A stretch of DNA of 64,000 nt from Acetatifactor sp. (GTDB taxonomy: Bacteria > Bacillota > Clostridia > Lachnospirales > Lachnospiraceae): NCBI GenBank assembly GCA_029055435.1, contig JAIDDH010000074.1, positions 1 to 64,000 of the forward strand. The letters are read 5' to 3'. A program made the translations under genes and the position numbers. A model generated the notes under the pieces. It was not told the origin of the DNA. It saw nothing but the letters and a program-made list of their open reading frames with translations, and made no database searches. Below are positions 51,356-59,899 of this stretch, one piece after another; position 1 is the first letter of the stretch, and every line of letters begins with the position of its first letter.

Positions 51356-53935
51356 ATGCTGGAATTTCAGGAAGGATTTTTTGAGCAGGAGGTTCGCAAC
51401 GGATTCTATATAGACACTACAATGAAAACCGTTTGGGCCGCAGAACTGGAGATGTTGCAGAAAATTGCAGAGATTTGTGACAGACATGGCTTGAAATGGT
51501 ATGCGGCTTATGGCACTTTGCTGGGAGCCATCAGACATGAGGGATTTGTGCCATGGGATGACGACATGGATATCTGGGTAAAAAGACCGGATTACAATAA
51601 GCTCATGAAATTACTGCCCAAGGAATTGCCGGAGGGATATCGTGTCAGAAGTCCTTTAACTGATGAGGGATATGAACAGTATCATACATGTGTAAACAGC
51701 GGAAGTGGTATCAGCATTGCAAAAGAGTGGCTTGAACAGTTCCACGGATGCCCTTTTACGGTGGGACTGGATATCTTTCCGCTTGACTATATGCCAAGGG
51801 ATGCGAAAGAGAGGCAATTACAGGAAAATCTCTTAGCTATGGCTGGAAGAATTGCTCAGTTAGCTAAGAATATCGGGCGCGGAGATTATGACGGGGAGGA
51901 TGAGGAGAGTCAAAATCAAAGAAAAGGTTTTCAGGAAGAAATCAGGGAAGGTATTGCGTATCTTGAGGAAAACTGCAAATTAACGCTGGATCATCAGCTT
52001 TTAGAAGATGAAAATTGGGATGCCCTCTCATCTGAACTCTGGAAGTGGGGTAACTATATTGCCATGATGTATAGTGAGGATGAGAGCGATTATATCGTAG
52101 AATGGCTTGATTACATCCAGTATGGTAAGACAAGGATTTTCCCTAAAGCATGGTTTGAGGATGGTTACAGCGCACTGTTTGAGGGATTTATGCTTCCGAT
52201 ACCTGCAGAGTACGACAATATAATGAGGAACATTTATGTGCATCCTCTTGTATATCAAAAGAAAACAGGTATGCACGAGTATCCCTATTATGCAAGACAG
52301 CTTCGGCAGCTTAGGGAGTATGTAAAGGGCATTGAACAGCGCGCATTTGATGTGGGAATTGTAAAAATCGAGGACATCGAGTTGGAGGATGTCCCCACAG
52401 AAATTCCTCAGGAATGGCAGCCATATACATTAAAAGAAGACGGGACGCGCAAGCGTATTATTTTAAGTGCAAATGATGCGGTATTTTATGCCAGACATGG
52501 TCAGCAAGCGTTGGATAAGCTCGAGCAGACTTTAAATGCCTTTGAGAAAGCAAAGGAATCGGTTTTGTTATGGTGGAGGCCGCATCCTGTAATGAAGAAG
52601 ATTTTGGATGAGGTGTCCCCTGAATTGGGAACAAGGTATCAGCGAATTCTGGAGGGATACAAGACTGCAGGATGGGGTATTTGTGACGAGTCGGATAATG
52701 TTGACCGGGCAGTGAAGAACTGCGACGCATATTACGGTGACATGAATGCGATTCTTCAGCCGTTTCAGGACACGGGTAAGCCCATTATGCTTTCAACTAT
52801 AGAGCCTTCTGCAAATAATGAGGATAGAGTGAACGAGTACAGGACATTTTTAAGTATTGCGGATTATGTGGAGGATGGGGATAAAATATACTTTGCCAAC
52901 ACCAATTACAATGCGCTGGTGATAGCCGATAAGGTGAATGGGAAAGTTGAACGGATTATTCCTTTTGATGAATTGGCGCAGAATGTCCGAAATATACATA
53001 TACGATGTGTGAGAAAGGGAAATAAAATATGTTTCCTTCCTGCGGCAGCGCCGTTTGCACATATATATGACATGGATGATAATACTCTTCTTTGCTGCAG
53101 ATTCTTAAGCGAGGATGAGGAAAGACCTTCTAAGAAGACTACTAGATATAATGTATGGAGTTATTTTGATGGAACCGGTGAAGTCTATCTTCTTCCATGC
53201 GCTGGAGAGCAGGGCGTGTGGAGATGGAATGTTGACGATAACACCTTTGAGAGAGAGGAATGGTGGGACGAATTACAGGTTTGCGGATATGTGAGCCATG
53301 GGAGCGTGGACGAGGAATCTTTCTATACTTTAAAGCTTCCTTCAAATTGTTTGTGGATTACCAATGTCAGAACTAAGAAAGTGGAACGTTATGAATTGCC
53401 GGATGCGAATGCAGTTGCTATAACATATGGCGGCGGAAACTTTTGGTATACATTTGCAGATAATTTGAATTGTATTGTGTGCTGGAATCCGGTCAATGGT
53501 GTTGTGGACAGATATCATATAGACTGGACGGGGAGAAAAAAGTATGATGATTTTGTAAAATGGTATTATTTCGAAGGGAATTTATATCTATTCTCATATG
53601 CGGCTCAGACATTGTATCGTTTTGAGCCGGATAAGAGAGAATTGACTTGTGTTTATGAGTCTGATTGCACCAGAGGAAATTTCTTCATGCATGAAGTGGA
53701 ACCGTTTATTCGTCATGTGGGAAATGAGCTGATTTGTCTGATGAAGAATGCCGGGGAGATTGTACGGGTTAATCTGGAGACAAACGAGGTTGTAAGGGAA
53801 GTCGTGAACCTGACGTTGGATGAAAGCGCTAAGGAATATGAGCAAAAGCTTCTGATTGCCAGCAAGGGAGTCCTGCTTGAGGAAACGGATGAAATGACTC
53901 TGGATACCTTTTTGAGATTTTGTCCGGAAAGTTAA
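51356..53935 (+). CDS. LicD-family transferase fused to additional domains and beta-propeller
   Basis: The 859-aa protein starts with a LicD nucleotidyltransferase-fold domain (residues 25-300): GLKWYAAYGTLLGAIRHEGF then VPWDDDMDIWV, with the two metal-binding aspartates. LicD proteins transfer phosphocholine or similar phospho-groups to surface glycans. Residues 355-480 (KRIILSANDAVFYARHGQQA, LLWWRPHPVMKK, YYGDMNAILQPFQ) resemble the C-terminal half of CDP-glycerol glycerophosphotransferase-type GT-B folds. The rest (residues 490-850) contains repeated WNVDDNTFE-like and WITNVRTKKVERYELPD units of a six-blade-type beta-propeller. GGGAGG precedes the ATG. It is the first gene of the operon. 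The three-part fusion is unusual. Confidence 0.85.
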   Translation: MLEFQEGFFEQEVRNGFYIDTTMKTVWAAELEMLQKIAEICDRHGLKWYAAYGTLLGAIRHEGFVPWDDDMDIWVKRPDYNKLMKLLPKELPEGYRVRSPLTDEGYEQYHTCVNSGSGISIAKEWLEQFHGCPFTVGLDIFPLDYMPRDAKERQLQENLLAMAGRIAQLAKNIGRGDYDGEDEESQNQRKGFQEEIREGIAYLEENCKLTLDHQLLEDENWDALSSELWKWGNYIAMMYSEDESDYIVEWLDYIQYGKTRIFPKAWFEDGYSALFEGFMLPIPAEYDNIMRNIYVHPLVYQKKTGMHEYPYYARQLRQLREYVKGIEQRAFDVGIVKIEDIELEDVPTEIPQEWQPYTLKEDGTRKRIILSANDAVFYARHGQQALDKLEQTLNAFEKAKESVLLWWRPHPVMKKILDEVSPELGTRYQRILEGYKTAGWGICDESDNVDRAVKNCDAYYGDMNAILQPFQDTGKPIMLSTIEPSANNEDRVNEYRTFLSIADYVEDGDKIYFANTNYNALVIADKVNGKVERIIPFDELAQNVRNIHIRCVRKGNKICFLPAAAPFAHIYDMDDNTLLCCRFLSEDEERPSKKTTRYNVWSYFDGTGEVYLLPCAGEQGVWRWNVDDNTFEREEWWDELQVCGYVSHGSVDEESFYTLKLPSNCLWITNVRTKKVERYELPDANAVAITYGGGNFWYTFADNLNCIVCWNPVNGVVDRYHIDWTGRKKYDDFVKWYYFEGNLYLFSYAAQTLYRFEPDKRELTCVYESDCTRGNFFMHEVEPFIRHVGNELICLMKNAGEIVRVNLETNEVVREVVNLTLDESAKEYEQKLLIASKGVLLEETDEMTLDTFLRFCPES

Positions 53936-53948
53936 AGGGAAAAATCCA

Positions 53949-54374
53949 ATGCTTGAATTGATTCAAAAAGTGTTAAACGAATATGACAAGGTTTTTCTGA
54001 TTGCTGACAAATCCGTTTATGCAGGGAGTGACTGGGAGCGCTTCTGCAATGTAATACAAGCAATGGAGAAAAAGCCGGAACAAGGAGAGCTGTTTAAGAA
54101 GGTACTTCTTAAGAAGATTCTTCTTATTATAGAGGAAGGGGTTGAATATGATCTGAGTTTTCCCCATGTGGTACTGTCACATCAGGAAACATGGGATCTT
54201 TGGAAATTGTATATGACTTATGAATTTTCAGATCGGTTTTCAGTTTTTCCCGATGGCGGACAATATGGTACAGTTTTCGGCTATTCAGATGCAGGAATCT
54301 TGACGGAGCAGGAAGCTGTAATGGCTATTTTGGGATATAGGAAGGGTATTGAGGATGGACAAATTACATTATGA
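53949..54374 (+). CDS. Hypothetical protein of the glycan operon
   Basis: The 141-aa soluble protein starts MLELIQKVLNEYDKVFLIAD and contains KILLIIEEGVEYDLSFPHVV and YEFSDRFSVFPDGGQYGTVF. No catalytic motif recognised. The C-terminal region resembles small helix-rich adaptor proteins. It lies 13 bases after the LicD fusion and overlaps the next gene by 20 bases, so it is an integral operon member. Function unknown. Confidence 0.7.
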   Translation: MLELIQKVLNEYDKVFLIADKSVYAGSDWERFCNVIQAMEKKPEQGELFKKVLLKKILLIIEEGVEYDLSFPHVVLSHQETWDLWKLYMTYEFSDRFSVFPDGGQYGTVFGYSDAGILTEQEAVMAILGYRKGIEDGQITL

Positions 54375-55578
54375 GGAAATGAAGTCCAATCTTAACGAAT
54401 TGATAAGACAAAATGCCATACAGGGAACGCGTATATATTTGTTTGGACATTGCAACGCAACCGAAGAATTGGTCGATTTGTTGTTGGAAAAGGGCTTTAT
54501 GGTTACGGCCATATTGGATAATAATACCGATAAGCATGGAAATGTTTATCGCAATATACCGATTAAGGCGCCCGAGGAAATATTGTCTGAGAAAGACAGC
54601 ACGATTGTGTGTATTGCCGCAAGAGCATATGCGGCAATGGCTGCACAGTTAAGGCGGATGGGATATACTGGACCGGTGCGCAAGCTGGTTGATTATAACA
54701 GTTATGCCGAGTATTCGCTGGAGGAAGAAACCATAACCCGGATGAATGAAAGAAGAAAGCGGGGCAGTAAGCGTTTGGAATCCTTAAAAGCAAAGTATAG
54801 GGATTGTTTTCGCATTCTCTGCCCTTTTTCCGCTTTGGGAGATATATACATAATGATGTCGTATCTCCCTCATTTTATGAGAAAAAGAGGGATTGAGAAC
54901 TGCGTTGTGGGGGTTATCGGAAACGGATGCGCCAAAGTGGTACGTCTGTTTGGTTCATATCAGGTGGAGACGTTTGCCCAAAAGGACATGGATGAGGTAA
55001 TACAGGCCGCGCTATATGAGGGGGATGAAGGAACCTTTATCCCGCATCAGGACAGGCCGTATGTGGTTAATCTTTCCAAGGCAATGTATTTTAAGCCGAT
55101 TACTTTGGAACAGATGTACTGCTGCGGCGTGTTTGGTCTGCCGGAGGATACCAGGCCATATGCTCCGGTATGCTTTGCGGAGTACGGAAAACTTGAGACA
55201 ATGCAGGAGGGCAGAGCTGTTATTCTGTCTCCTTACGCCAAATCCGTTACGGCTTTACCGGCTTGTGTTTGGGAGCAGATTGTTGTATACTATGTGAGTA
55301 AGGGATATCAATGTTTTACAAATGTATCGGGTGATGAGAAACCATTACCCGGTACTGCTGCGATAGCGCCTTCCATTGCAGAAATGAAATCAGTGGTGGA
55401 GCGGGCAGGGACGTTTGTGGGGATACGCAGTGGACTGTGTGATGTCATCAGAGATGTGAATGCCAAAAAGATTGCGCTTTATCCTGATTATAATTATTCT
55501 GATACACCTTGGAAAGCGATTGATATATATGCGTTGGACGGATGGACTAATATTGTCGTGAAAGGGGAGGACGCATGA
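54355..55578 (+). CDS. Rossmann-module plus GT9-like glycosyltransferase
   Basis: The protein is 407 aa from ATG 54355, with AGGAAGGG upstream; the track opens at TTG 54349. The N-terminal 120 residues form a Rossmann-like unit: RIYLFGHCNATEELVDLLLE, ILDNNTDKHGN, then IAARAYAAMAAQLRRMGY. Residues 140-400 look like a GT-B glycosyltransferase related to GT9 heptosyltransferases (FSALGDIYIMMSYLPHFM, ILSPYAKSVTALPACVWEQI, GIRSGLCDVIRD). It is paralogous to the gene at 58551. It may transfer a sugar from a nucleotide donor; donor and acceptor unknown. Its stop overlaps the HAD gene by four bases. Confidence 0.75.
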   Translation: MDKLHYEEMKSNLNELIRQNAIQGTRIYLFGHCNATEELVDLLLEKGFMVTAILDNNTDKHGNVYRNIPIKAPEEILSEKDSTIVCIAARAYAAMAAQLRRMGYTGPVRKLVDYNSYAEYSLEEETITRMNERRKRGSKRLESLKAKYRDCFRILCPFSALGDIYIMMSYLPHFMRKRGIENCVVGVIGNGCAKVVRLFGSYQVETFAQKDMDEVIQAALYEGDEGTFIPHQDRPYVVNLSKAMYFKPITLEQMYCCGVFGLPEDTRPYAPVCFAEYGKLETMQEGRAVILSPYAKSVTALPACVWEQIVVYYVSKGYQCFTNVSGDEKPLPGTAAIAPSIAEMKSVVERAGTFVGIRSGLCDVIRDVNAKKIALYPDYNYSDTPWKAIDIYALDGWTNIVVKGEDA

Positions 55579-55946
55579 AGGACAAGATAATAATGTCAAC
55601 CTTGCCCAAGACATGGATTTTTGATTTGGACGGTACGCTTCTAAAACATAACGGATACAAACTGGACGGGAAGGACAGTATTTTGCCCGGAGTAAAGGAA
55701 TATTTGGATTCCATCCCGCAAGATGACAGATTGATCATACTGACTTCGAGAACGGAAGAATATCGGGACAGTACGATCTGCTTTCTTGAGGATGAGGGCA
55801 TTCGTTATGATGAGATATTGTTTAACATGCCGTTTGGCGAAAGAATCGTGGTAAACGATCGAAAACCATCGGGACTTGAAACGGCGGTTGCCTTTAATAT
55901 TGACAGAGACCGTTTTGAATTGCCTGATATAGAAAGAGAAAGATAG
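55575..55946 (+). CDS. HAD-superfamily phosphatase
   Basis: The 123-aa protein has the HAD motif I FDLDGTLL with the aspartate nucleophile near residue 17, motif II LTSRT, and motif III/IV in IVVNDRKPSG. No cap domain is inserted, so it belongs to the small C0-type group that acts on sugar phosphates and similar substrates. It is overlapped by the upstream gene (ATGA) and sits before a nucleotidyltransferase-kinase fusion and a SIS isomerase, which fits a phosphosugar activation pathway. Confidence 0.88.
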   Translation: MKDKIIMSTLPKTWIFDLDGTLLKHNGYKLDGKDSILPGVKEYLDSIPQDDRLIILTSRTEEYRDSTICFLEDEGIRYDEILFNMPFGERIVVNDRKPSGLETAVAFNIDRDRFELPDIERER

Positions 55947-55964
55947 AATTATTGAGGAGATAGT

Positions 55965-57488
55965 ATGGATTACATTATTGTTCAGGCAGGGGGTAAGGGA
56001 ACCCGATTAGAATATTTGACCAGGAATAAGCCCAAGGCATTGGTGCCGGTGGAAAATCTGCCCATGCTGTTTCACTTGTTCCAGAAATATCCGGACAAGA
56101 AATTTGTGATTATAGCGGATTACAAGAAGGAAGTGCTTCACGAATATCTGGAGTGTTTTGCCAAAGTGATTTATCAGATTGTGGACGCAGGCGGCACGGG
56201 AACCTGTGCCGGAGTAAAGCAGGCGATTGATTTGATTCCGGAGGGTGAGCCCTTCATGCTGGTGTGGTCAGATCTGATTCTGCCCCCGGCTCTCGAGCTG
56301 CCCGAAGGATATGAGACAGCAACCCGGGATGGGGCAACAGCGGATTATGTGGGCATTTCGACTACTTTCCCCTGTAGGTGGAGTTACTCGGAGGGGCGGT
56401 TTTATGAGGAAAAATCTTATGAACACGGCGTGGCAGGATTTTTTCTGTTCACGGATAAGAGCAAGCTTCAGGATGTTCCGGAGAGTGGGGAATTAGTGAG
56501 ATGGATGCAGGAGCAGCAGATGATTTTTCAGGAGCTTTCTCTCGCCGGAACCAAGGAATTTGGTCTGCTGGAGGAATATCAGAAACTGCAGCAGGAGAAA
56601 TGCCGTCCTTTTAACAGGATAACGATTACAGATGATATGGTGATCAAGGAAGGGATTGACGAACAAGGCAGAAAGCTTGCTGTCCGGGAATGCCGGTGGT
56701 ATGAGAAGGCGAAAGAAAACCATATTACGATTCTGCCTGAAATCTATGCTACGAATCCTTTGAAGATGGAGCGTATCCGGGGGAAAAATATTTATGAATA
56801 TGATCTTCCGTATGACGATAAGAAAAAGATTTTGGAGAAGCTTGTCGGTTCATTGAAGCAGCTGCACGAGACGGAAAAAATTCCAACGGACACGTTCAGT
56901 TTAAAGCAAGCTTATTACAATAAGACGATGGACAGAATCAACAGTATTCGCGATCTGGTGCCGTTTGCCAATTGTCAGGAAATTACTGTCAATGGGAAGA
57001 AATGCAGAAATGTGTTTTACTATAAGAGAGAGCTTGGACAGATGTTAGAGCGGCTGAATTGCAGGGAGTTTTGTTTTATTCATGGTGACTGTACCTTCTC
57101 CAACATGATGCTCAGAGAAGACGGAACCCCGGTGCTGATCGACCCCAGGGGATATTTTGGATTTACTGAACTGTATGGCGACCCGCTTTATGACTGGGGT
57201 AAGCTTTATTACTCCCTTGTGGGCAATTATGACCGCTTTAACCTGAAGGATTTCAGGCTTTCGATAAATGAGCGGGACGTAACGCTCGAGATTGCTTCCA
57301 ATCATTGGGAGGACATGGAGCAGGATTTCTTTGCTTTAACCGGCGCAGAACCGTGGGAAATCAAACTGATTCATGCGGTTATCTGGCTGTCGTTAACTAC
57401 CTATGCATGGCAGGATTATGACTCAGTCTGCGGCGCTTTTTATAATGGTTTATACTATTTGGAGGATTGCTATGATCAGCTATTTTGA
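55965..57488 (+). CDS. Nucleotidyltransferase fused to an APH/choline-kinase-like domain
   Basis: The 507-aa protein has an N-terminal NTP-transferase domain: IIVQAGGKGTRLEYLTRNKP at the start, then LVPVENLPML and WSDLIL for the metal-binding aspartate. From about residue 215 it has an aminoglycoside/choline-kinase fold, with FCFIHGDCTFSNMML as the Brenner motif (HGD-x-x-x-x-N) and VLIDPRGYFG as the DFG-like site. The combination resembles a LicC-LicA fusion for CDP-choline synthesis, and a LicD protein heads the operon. A sugar-1-phosphate pathway is equally possible given the HAD and SIS neighbours. The stop overlaps the SIS gene start by 17 bases. Confidence 0.87.
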   Translation: MDYIIVQAGGKGTRLEYLTRNKPKALVPVENLPMLFHLFQKYPDKKFVIIADYKKEVLHEYLECFAKVIYQIVDAGGTGTCAGVKQAIDLIPEGEPFMLVWSDLILPPALELPEGYETATRDGATADYVGISTTFPCRWSYSEGRFYEEKSYEHGVAGFFLFTDKSKLQDVPESGELVRWMQEQQMIFQELSLAGTKEFGLLEEYQKLQQEKCRPFNRITITDDMVIKEGIDEQGRKLAVRECRWYEKAKENHITILPEIYATNPLKMERIRGKNIYEYDLPYDDKKKILEKLVGSLKQLHETEKIPTDTFSLKQAYYNKTMDRINSIRDLVPFANCQEITVNGKKCRNVFYYKRELGQMLERLNCREFCFIHGDCTFSNMMLREDGTPVLIDPRGYFGFTELYGDPLYDWGKLYYSLVGNYDRFNLKDFRLSINERDVTLEIASNHWEDMEQDFFALTGAEPWEIKLIHAVIWLSLTTYAWQDYDSVCGAFYNGLYYLEDCYDQLF

Positions 57489-58059
57489 GAAACAGTTAAA
57501 AGAGATTGATGAATCGATTCACTCGCTGGACGAGAATGCTTTTAAACGGTGGGTAAAGGAAGCCGTGGACACGATTGATTCCGGACACAAGATTGTGGTC
57601 TCCGGCCTGGGGAAAAATGTTCCTATCTGTGATAAATTCGTGGGCTCCATGATATCATTGGGAATGGATGCTTATTTTCTACATACGAACTCCGCTGTCC
57701 ACGGGGATATGGGTATTGTCAAAGATGGCGATATGGTCATCATCCTCACCAAGAGCGGTGAGACGTCCGAGTCGGTATATCTGGCCAATCTGCTTATGGA
57801 GAGAAAGGTCAATATGTGGCTGCTCTCCTTCGTGCGTGAGAGCACATTGACAAAGCTGATTCCGAATCATATCATCATGGATTTGAAGCATGAGGGGGAT
57901 TTGTGGAACATTATGCCAAATAATTCTACAACATTGAACCTGATTGTGCTGCAAGGGCTTGCCATGCAGATTGCGAAAGAACGGAATATGGATATTGCGG
58001 AGTTTAGGCGCAATCATCCGGGCGGGCACATCGGTAAAGTGCTGAATGAAGAAAAATAA
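57472..58059 (+). CDS. SIS-domain sugar isomerase (KdsD/GmhA-like)
   Basis: The protein is 195 aa from ATG 57472, chosen because GGAGG lies 6 bases upstream; the track opens at 57403. The sugar-isomerase fold is seen in GHKIVVSGLGKNVPICDKFVG, then IILTKSGETSESVYLANLL and the C-terminal NHPGGHIGKVL, like the HPGG end of arabinose-5-phosphate isomerases. It may supply a ketose/aldose phosphate for the nucleotidyltransferase-kinase or HAD enzymes. There is no CBS domain pair, unlike full-length KdsD. Confidence 0.88.
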   Translation: MISYFEKQLKEIDESIHSLDENAFKRWVKEAVDTIDSGHKIVVSGLGKNVPICDKFVGSMISLGMDAYFLHTNSAVHGDMGIVKDGDMVIILTKSGETSESVYLANLLMERKVNMWLLSFVRESTLTKLIPNHIIMDLKHEGDLWNIMPNNSTTLNLIVLQGLAMQIAKERNMDIAEFRRNHPGGHIGKVLNEEK

Positions 58060-58089
58060 CAAGAGAAAAATTTCCTAAAAGGAGCCGAT

Positions 58090-58554
58090 ATGGGTGTTTG
58101 GAGGCAGTTAGCGCAGGCCTGGAAGGGGAGTATTCAATGGAAGGGGCTGAGACGTAAATATGGAATCGGGAAAGATGGTATTATTGTCTTCCTGATAGAA
58201 CAGGATGATGAGTTAAATCAGTATGCCTTTGAATATGCCGGTGATTTAATGGAATTGAAGCATCAGAGCAGCATATTCATGATAACGCCGTATGAGGATG
58301 TGTTCGATCAAATACCGGATTTGGACGGCTCGGTCATCAAAATAAAAATCAGTTCCGGACAATGTGAGTGCATAAAGAAATATTATCAGCTTGTGAGGTT
58401 TTCAGGGAGCGTGTATTTCATCTCTGCCGTATGGCCGGAATCAAACTGGGCGGAACATATACTTGGCAAGCATGGTGTGGATAAAGAAGATTTGGTTTGC
58501 TTAGGAATTTATGCGCTGCGTATTTTGCCGCGAAAGGGAGAAAAGCGGGCATGA
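58090..58554 (+). CDS. Hypothetical protein of the glycan operon
   Basis: The 154-aa protein begins MGVWRQLAQAWKGSIQWKGL and continues with alternating strands and helices (IVFLIEQDDELNQYAFEYAG, SSIFMITPYEDVF), which suggests a small Rossmann-like fold without visible catalytic residues. AAAGGAG precedes the ATG. Its stop overlaps the next start by four bases (ATGA), so it is translationally coupled to the second GT9-like protein. Function unknown. Confidence 0.7.
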   Translation: MGVWRQLAQAWKGSIQWKGLRRKYGIGKDGIIVFLIEQDDELNQYAFEYAGDLMELKHQSSIFMITPYEDVFDQIPDLDGSVIKIKISSGQCECIKKYYQLVRFSGSVYFISAVWPESNWAEHILGKHGVDKEDLVCLGIYALRILPRKGEKRA

Positions 58555-59852
58555 TTTATGAAAGCTGGGGAAGACGGACCAGAAAACATATCAAACATCT
58601 GGTTAATAGCGGAAAAGTGTCTGCGGACAATACGGTCATTATCTTTGGAGCGGGCGAGTCGTCCAAGGAAGCAATGGATATTCTGAGGGAGTTCGGCATC
58701 AAAATAAGCAGGATTGTAGATAATGATGTGCGGAAACAGGGAAAGTATTGCTCCGGTGTTGAAATAGAAGATCCTGTTGTAATTAAGGAACAGTGGCAGG
58801 ATGGAATGATTGTGTTGTTCTATTCATACTATCATGCAGACGAGATGGCAAGCCAATTAAAAGGCTACGGATTAAAGGAAAATAGAGATTTCTTTTCGCT
58901 TGTAAGATATGAGTTTATGCAAAATACAGTCTGGAAGCAGACTTACAGGGTATTGCAGGGGTTAAAGCTGTATAATAAGCTGCGGAAGAAGTATCCGGAT
59001 TGTGAAAAGATTTTGCTTTGTCCGTATACAGGTACAGGCGATGTATACTTGATTGGCGGAATGCTGCAGCAATATTTGGAGCAGCAAGACATACACAAAT
59101 ATGTGTTTATCGTAGTAAGCACGGCCTGCCGCAAAATCGCACAGCTATTCGATATTCAGAATATTGAACAGTTGCAGGGGGAAATGGCAGATTACATAGT
59201 AAAGGCCAATGTGTTTTGTCCCGACAGATGCGATGTGCTGGTGCTCAATGACAGCTGGGTGAGTGTATATACCAATCCGACGGAGCGTCTGCGCGGTTAT
59301 AAGGGTTTAAATTTTACCGCTGTGTTTCGGAACATTGTGTTCCAAATTAAAGGGGATTTGAAATTAAGCTTTCCCGATTGGAGGAGAAATACAGAAGAGG
59401 CCCAGGCCTTTCTCAAGGAGCATCATATGATTCAGGGAAGGACGGTCATTTTGGCGCCTTATTCCAATACCTTATCGGAGTTTCCCAATCGGATGTGGGA
59501 GCAATTAGTAGTATCTCTGCATGAAAAAGGATATGTGGTGTGTACAAACAGCTGTGGTCCCAAAGAGCCGCCCATCAAAGGGACGGAGGGAGTTTTCTTT
59601 CCTTTGAGCATTGCGGCTGCTGTTGTCAGCCTTGCCGGAGGATTTATAGGGGCAAGGTGTGGATTGTGCGATATTATCAGTTCCGCAAGCGCGAAGAAAG
59701 TGATTATATATGACAAGGACAGTTATTTTTATCAGGCAACAACCAAGGCGTATTTCAGCCTGAATGATATGGGATTGTGTCAGGATGCGATAGAGCTGGA
59801 TTATGTAGGTGACATCGATTCCGTTGTCGGACAAGTGCTTGCCAATTTTTAA
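58551..59852 (+). CDS. Rossmann-module plus GT9-like glycosyltransferase (paralogue)
   Basis: The protein is 433 aa from ATG 58551, with AAAGGGAG upstream; the track opens at 58497 in the preceding gene. It repeats the plan of the gene at 54355. The N-terminal Rossmann-like unit is TVIIFGAGESSKEAMDILRE, IVDNDVRKQGKY, then FYSYYHADEMASQLKGYGL. The GT-B-like part includes YTGTGDVYLIGGMLQQYLEQ, ILAPYSNTLSEFPNRMWEQL and GARCGLCDIISS. Likely a second glycosyltransferase of the same pathway; two sequential sugar additions are possible. A cysteine-rich middle is notable. Confidence 0.75.
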   Translation: MIYESWGRRTRKHIKHLVNSGKVSADNTVIIFGAGESSKEAMDILREFGIKISRIVDNDVRKQGKYCSGVEIEDPVVIKEQWQDGMIVLFYSYYHADEMASQLKGYGLKENRDFFSLVRYEFMQNTVWKQTYRVLQGLKLYNKLRKKYPDCEKILLCPYTGTGDVYLIGGMLQQYLEQQDIHKYVFIVVSTACRKIAQLFDIQNIEQLQGEMADYIVKANVFCPDRCDVLVLNDSWVSVYTNPTERLRGYKGLNFTAVFRNIVFQIKGDLKLSFPDWRRNTEEAQAFLKEHHMIQGRTVILAPYSNTLSEFPNRMWEQLVVSLHEKGYVVCTNSCGPKEPPIKGTEGVFFPLSIAAAVVSLAGGFIGARCGLCDIISSASAKKVIIYDKDSYFYQATTKAYFSLNDMGLCQDAIELDYVGDIDSVVGQVLANF

Positions 59853-59899
59853 GAGATTGAATACTACGATAGAAAATATATGTCAAAAGGAGAGGGAAA

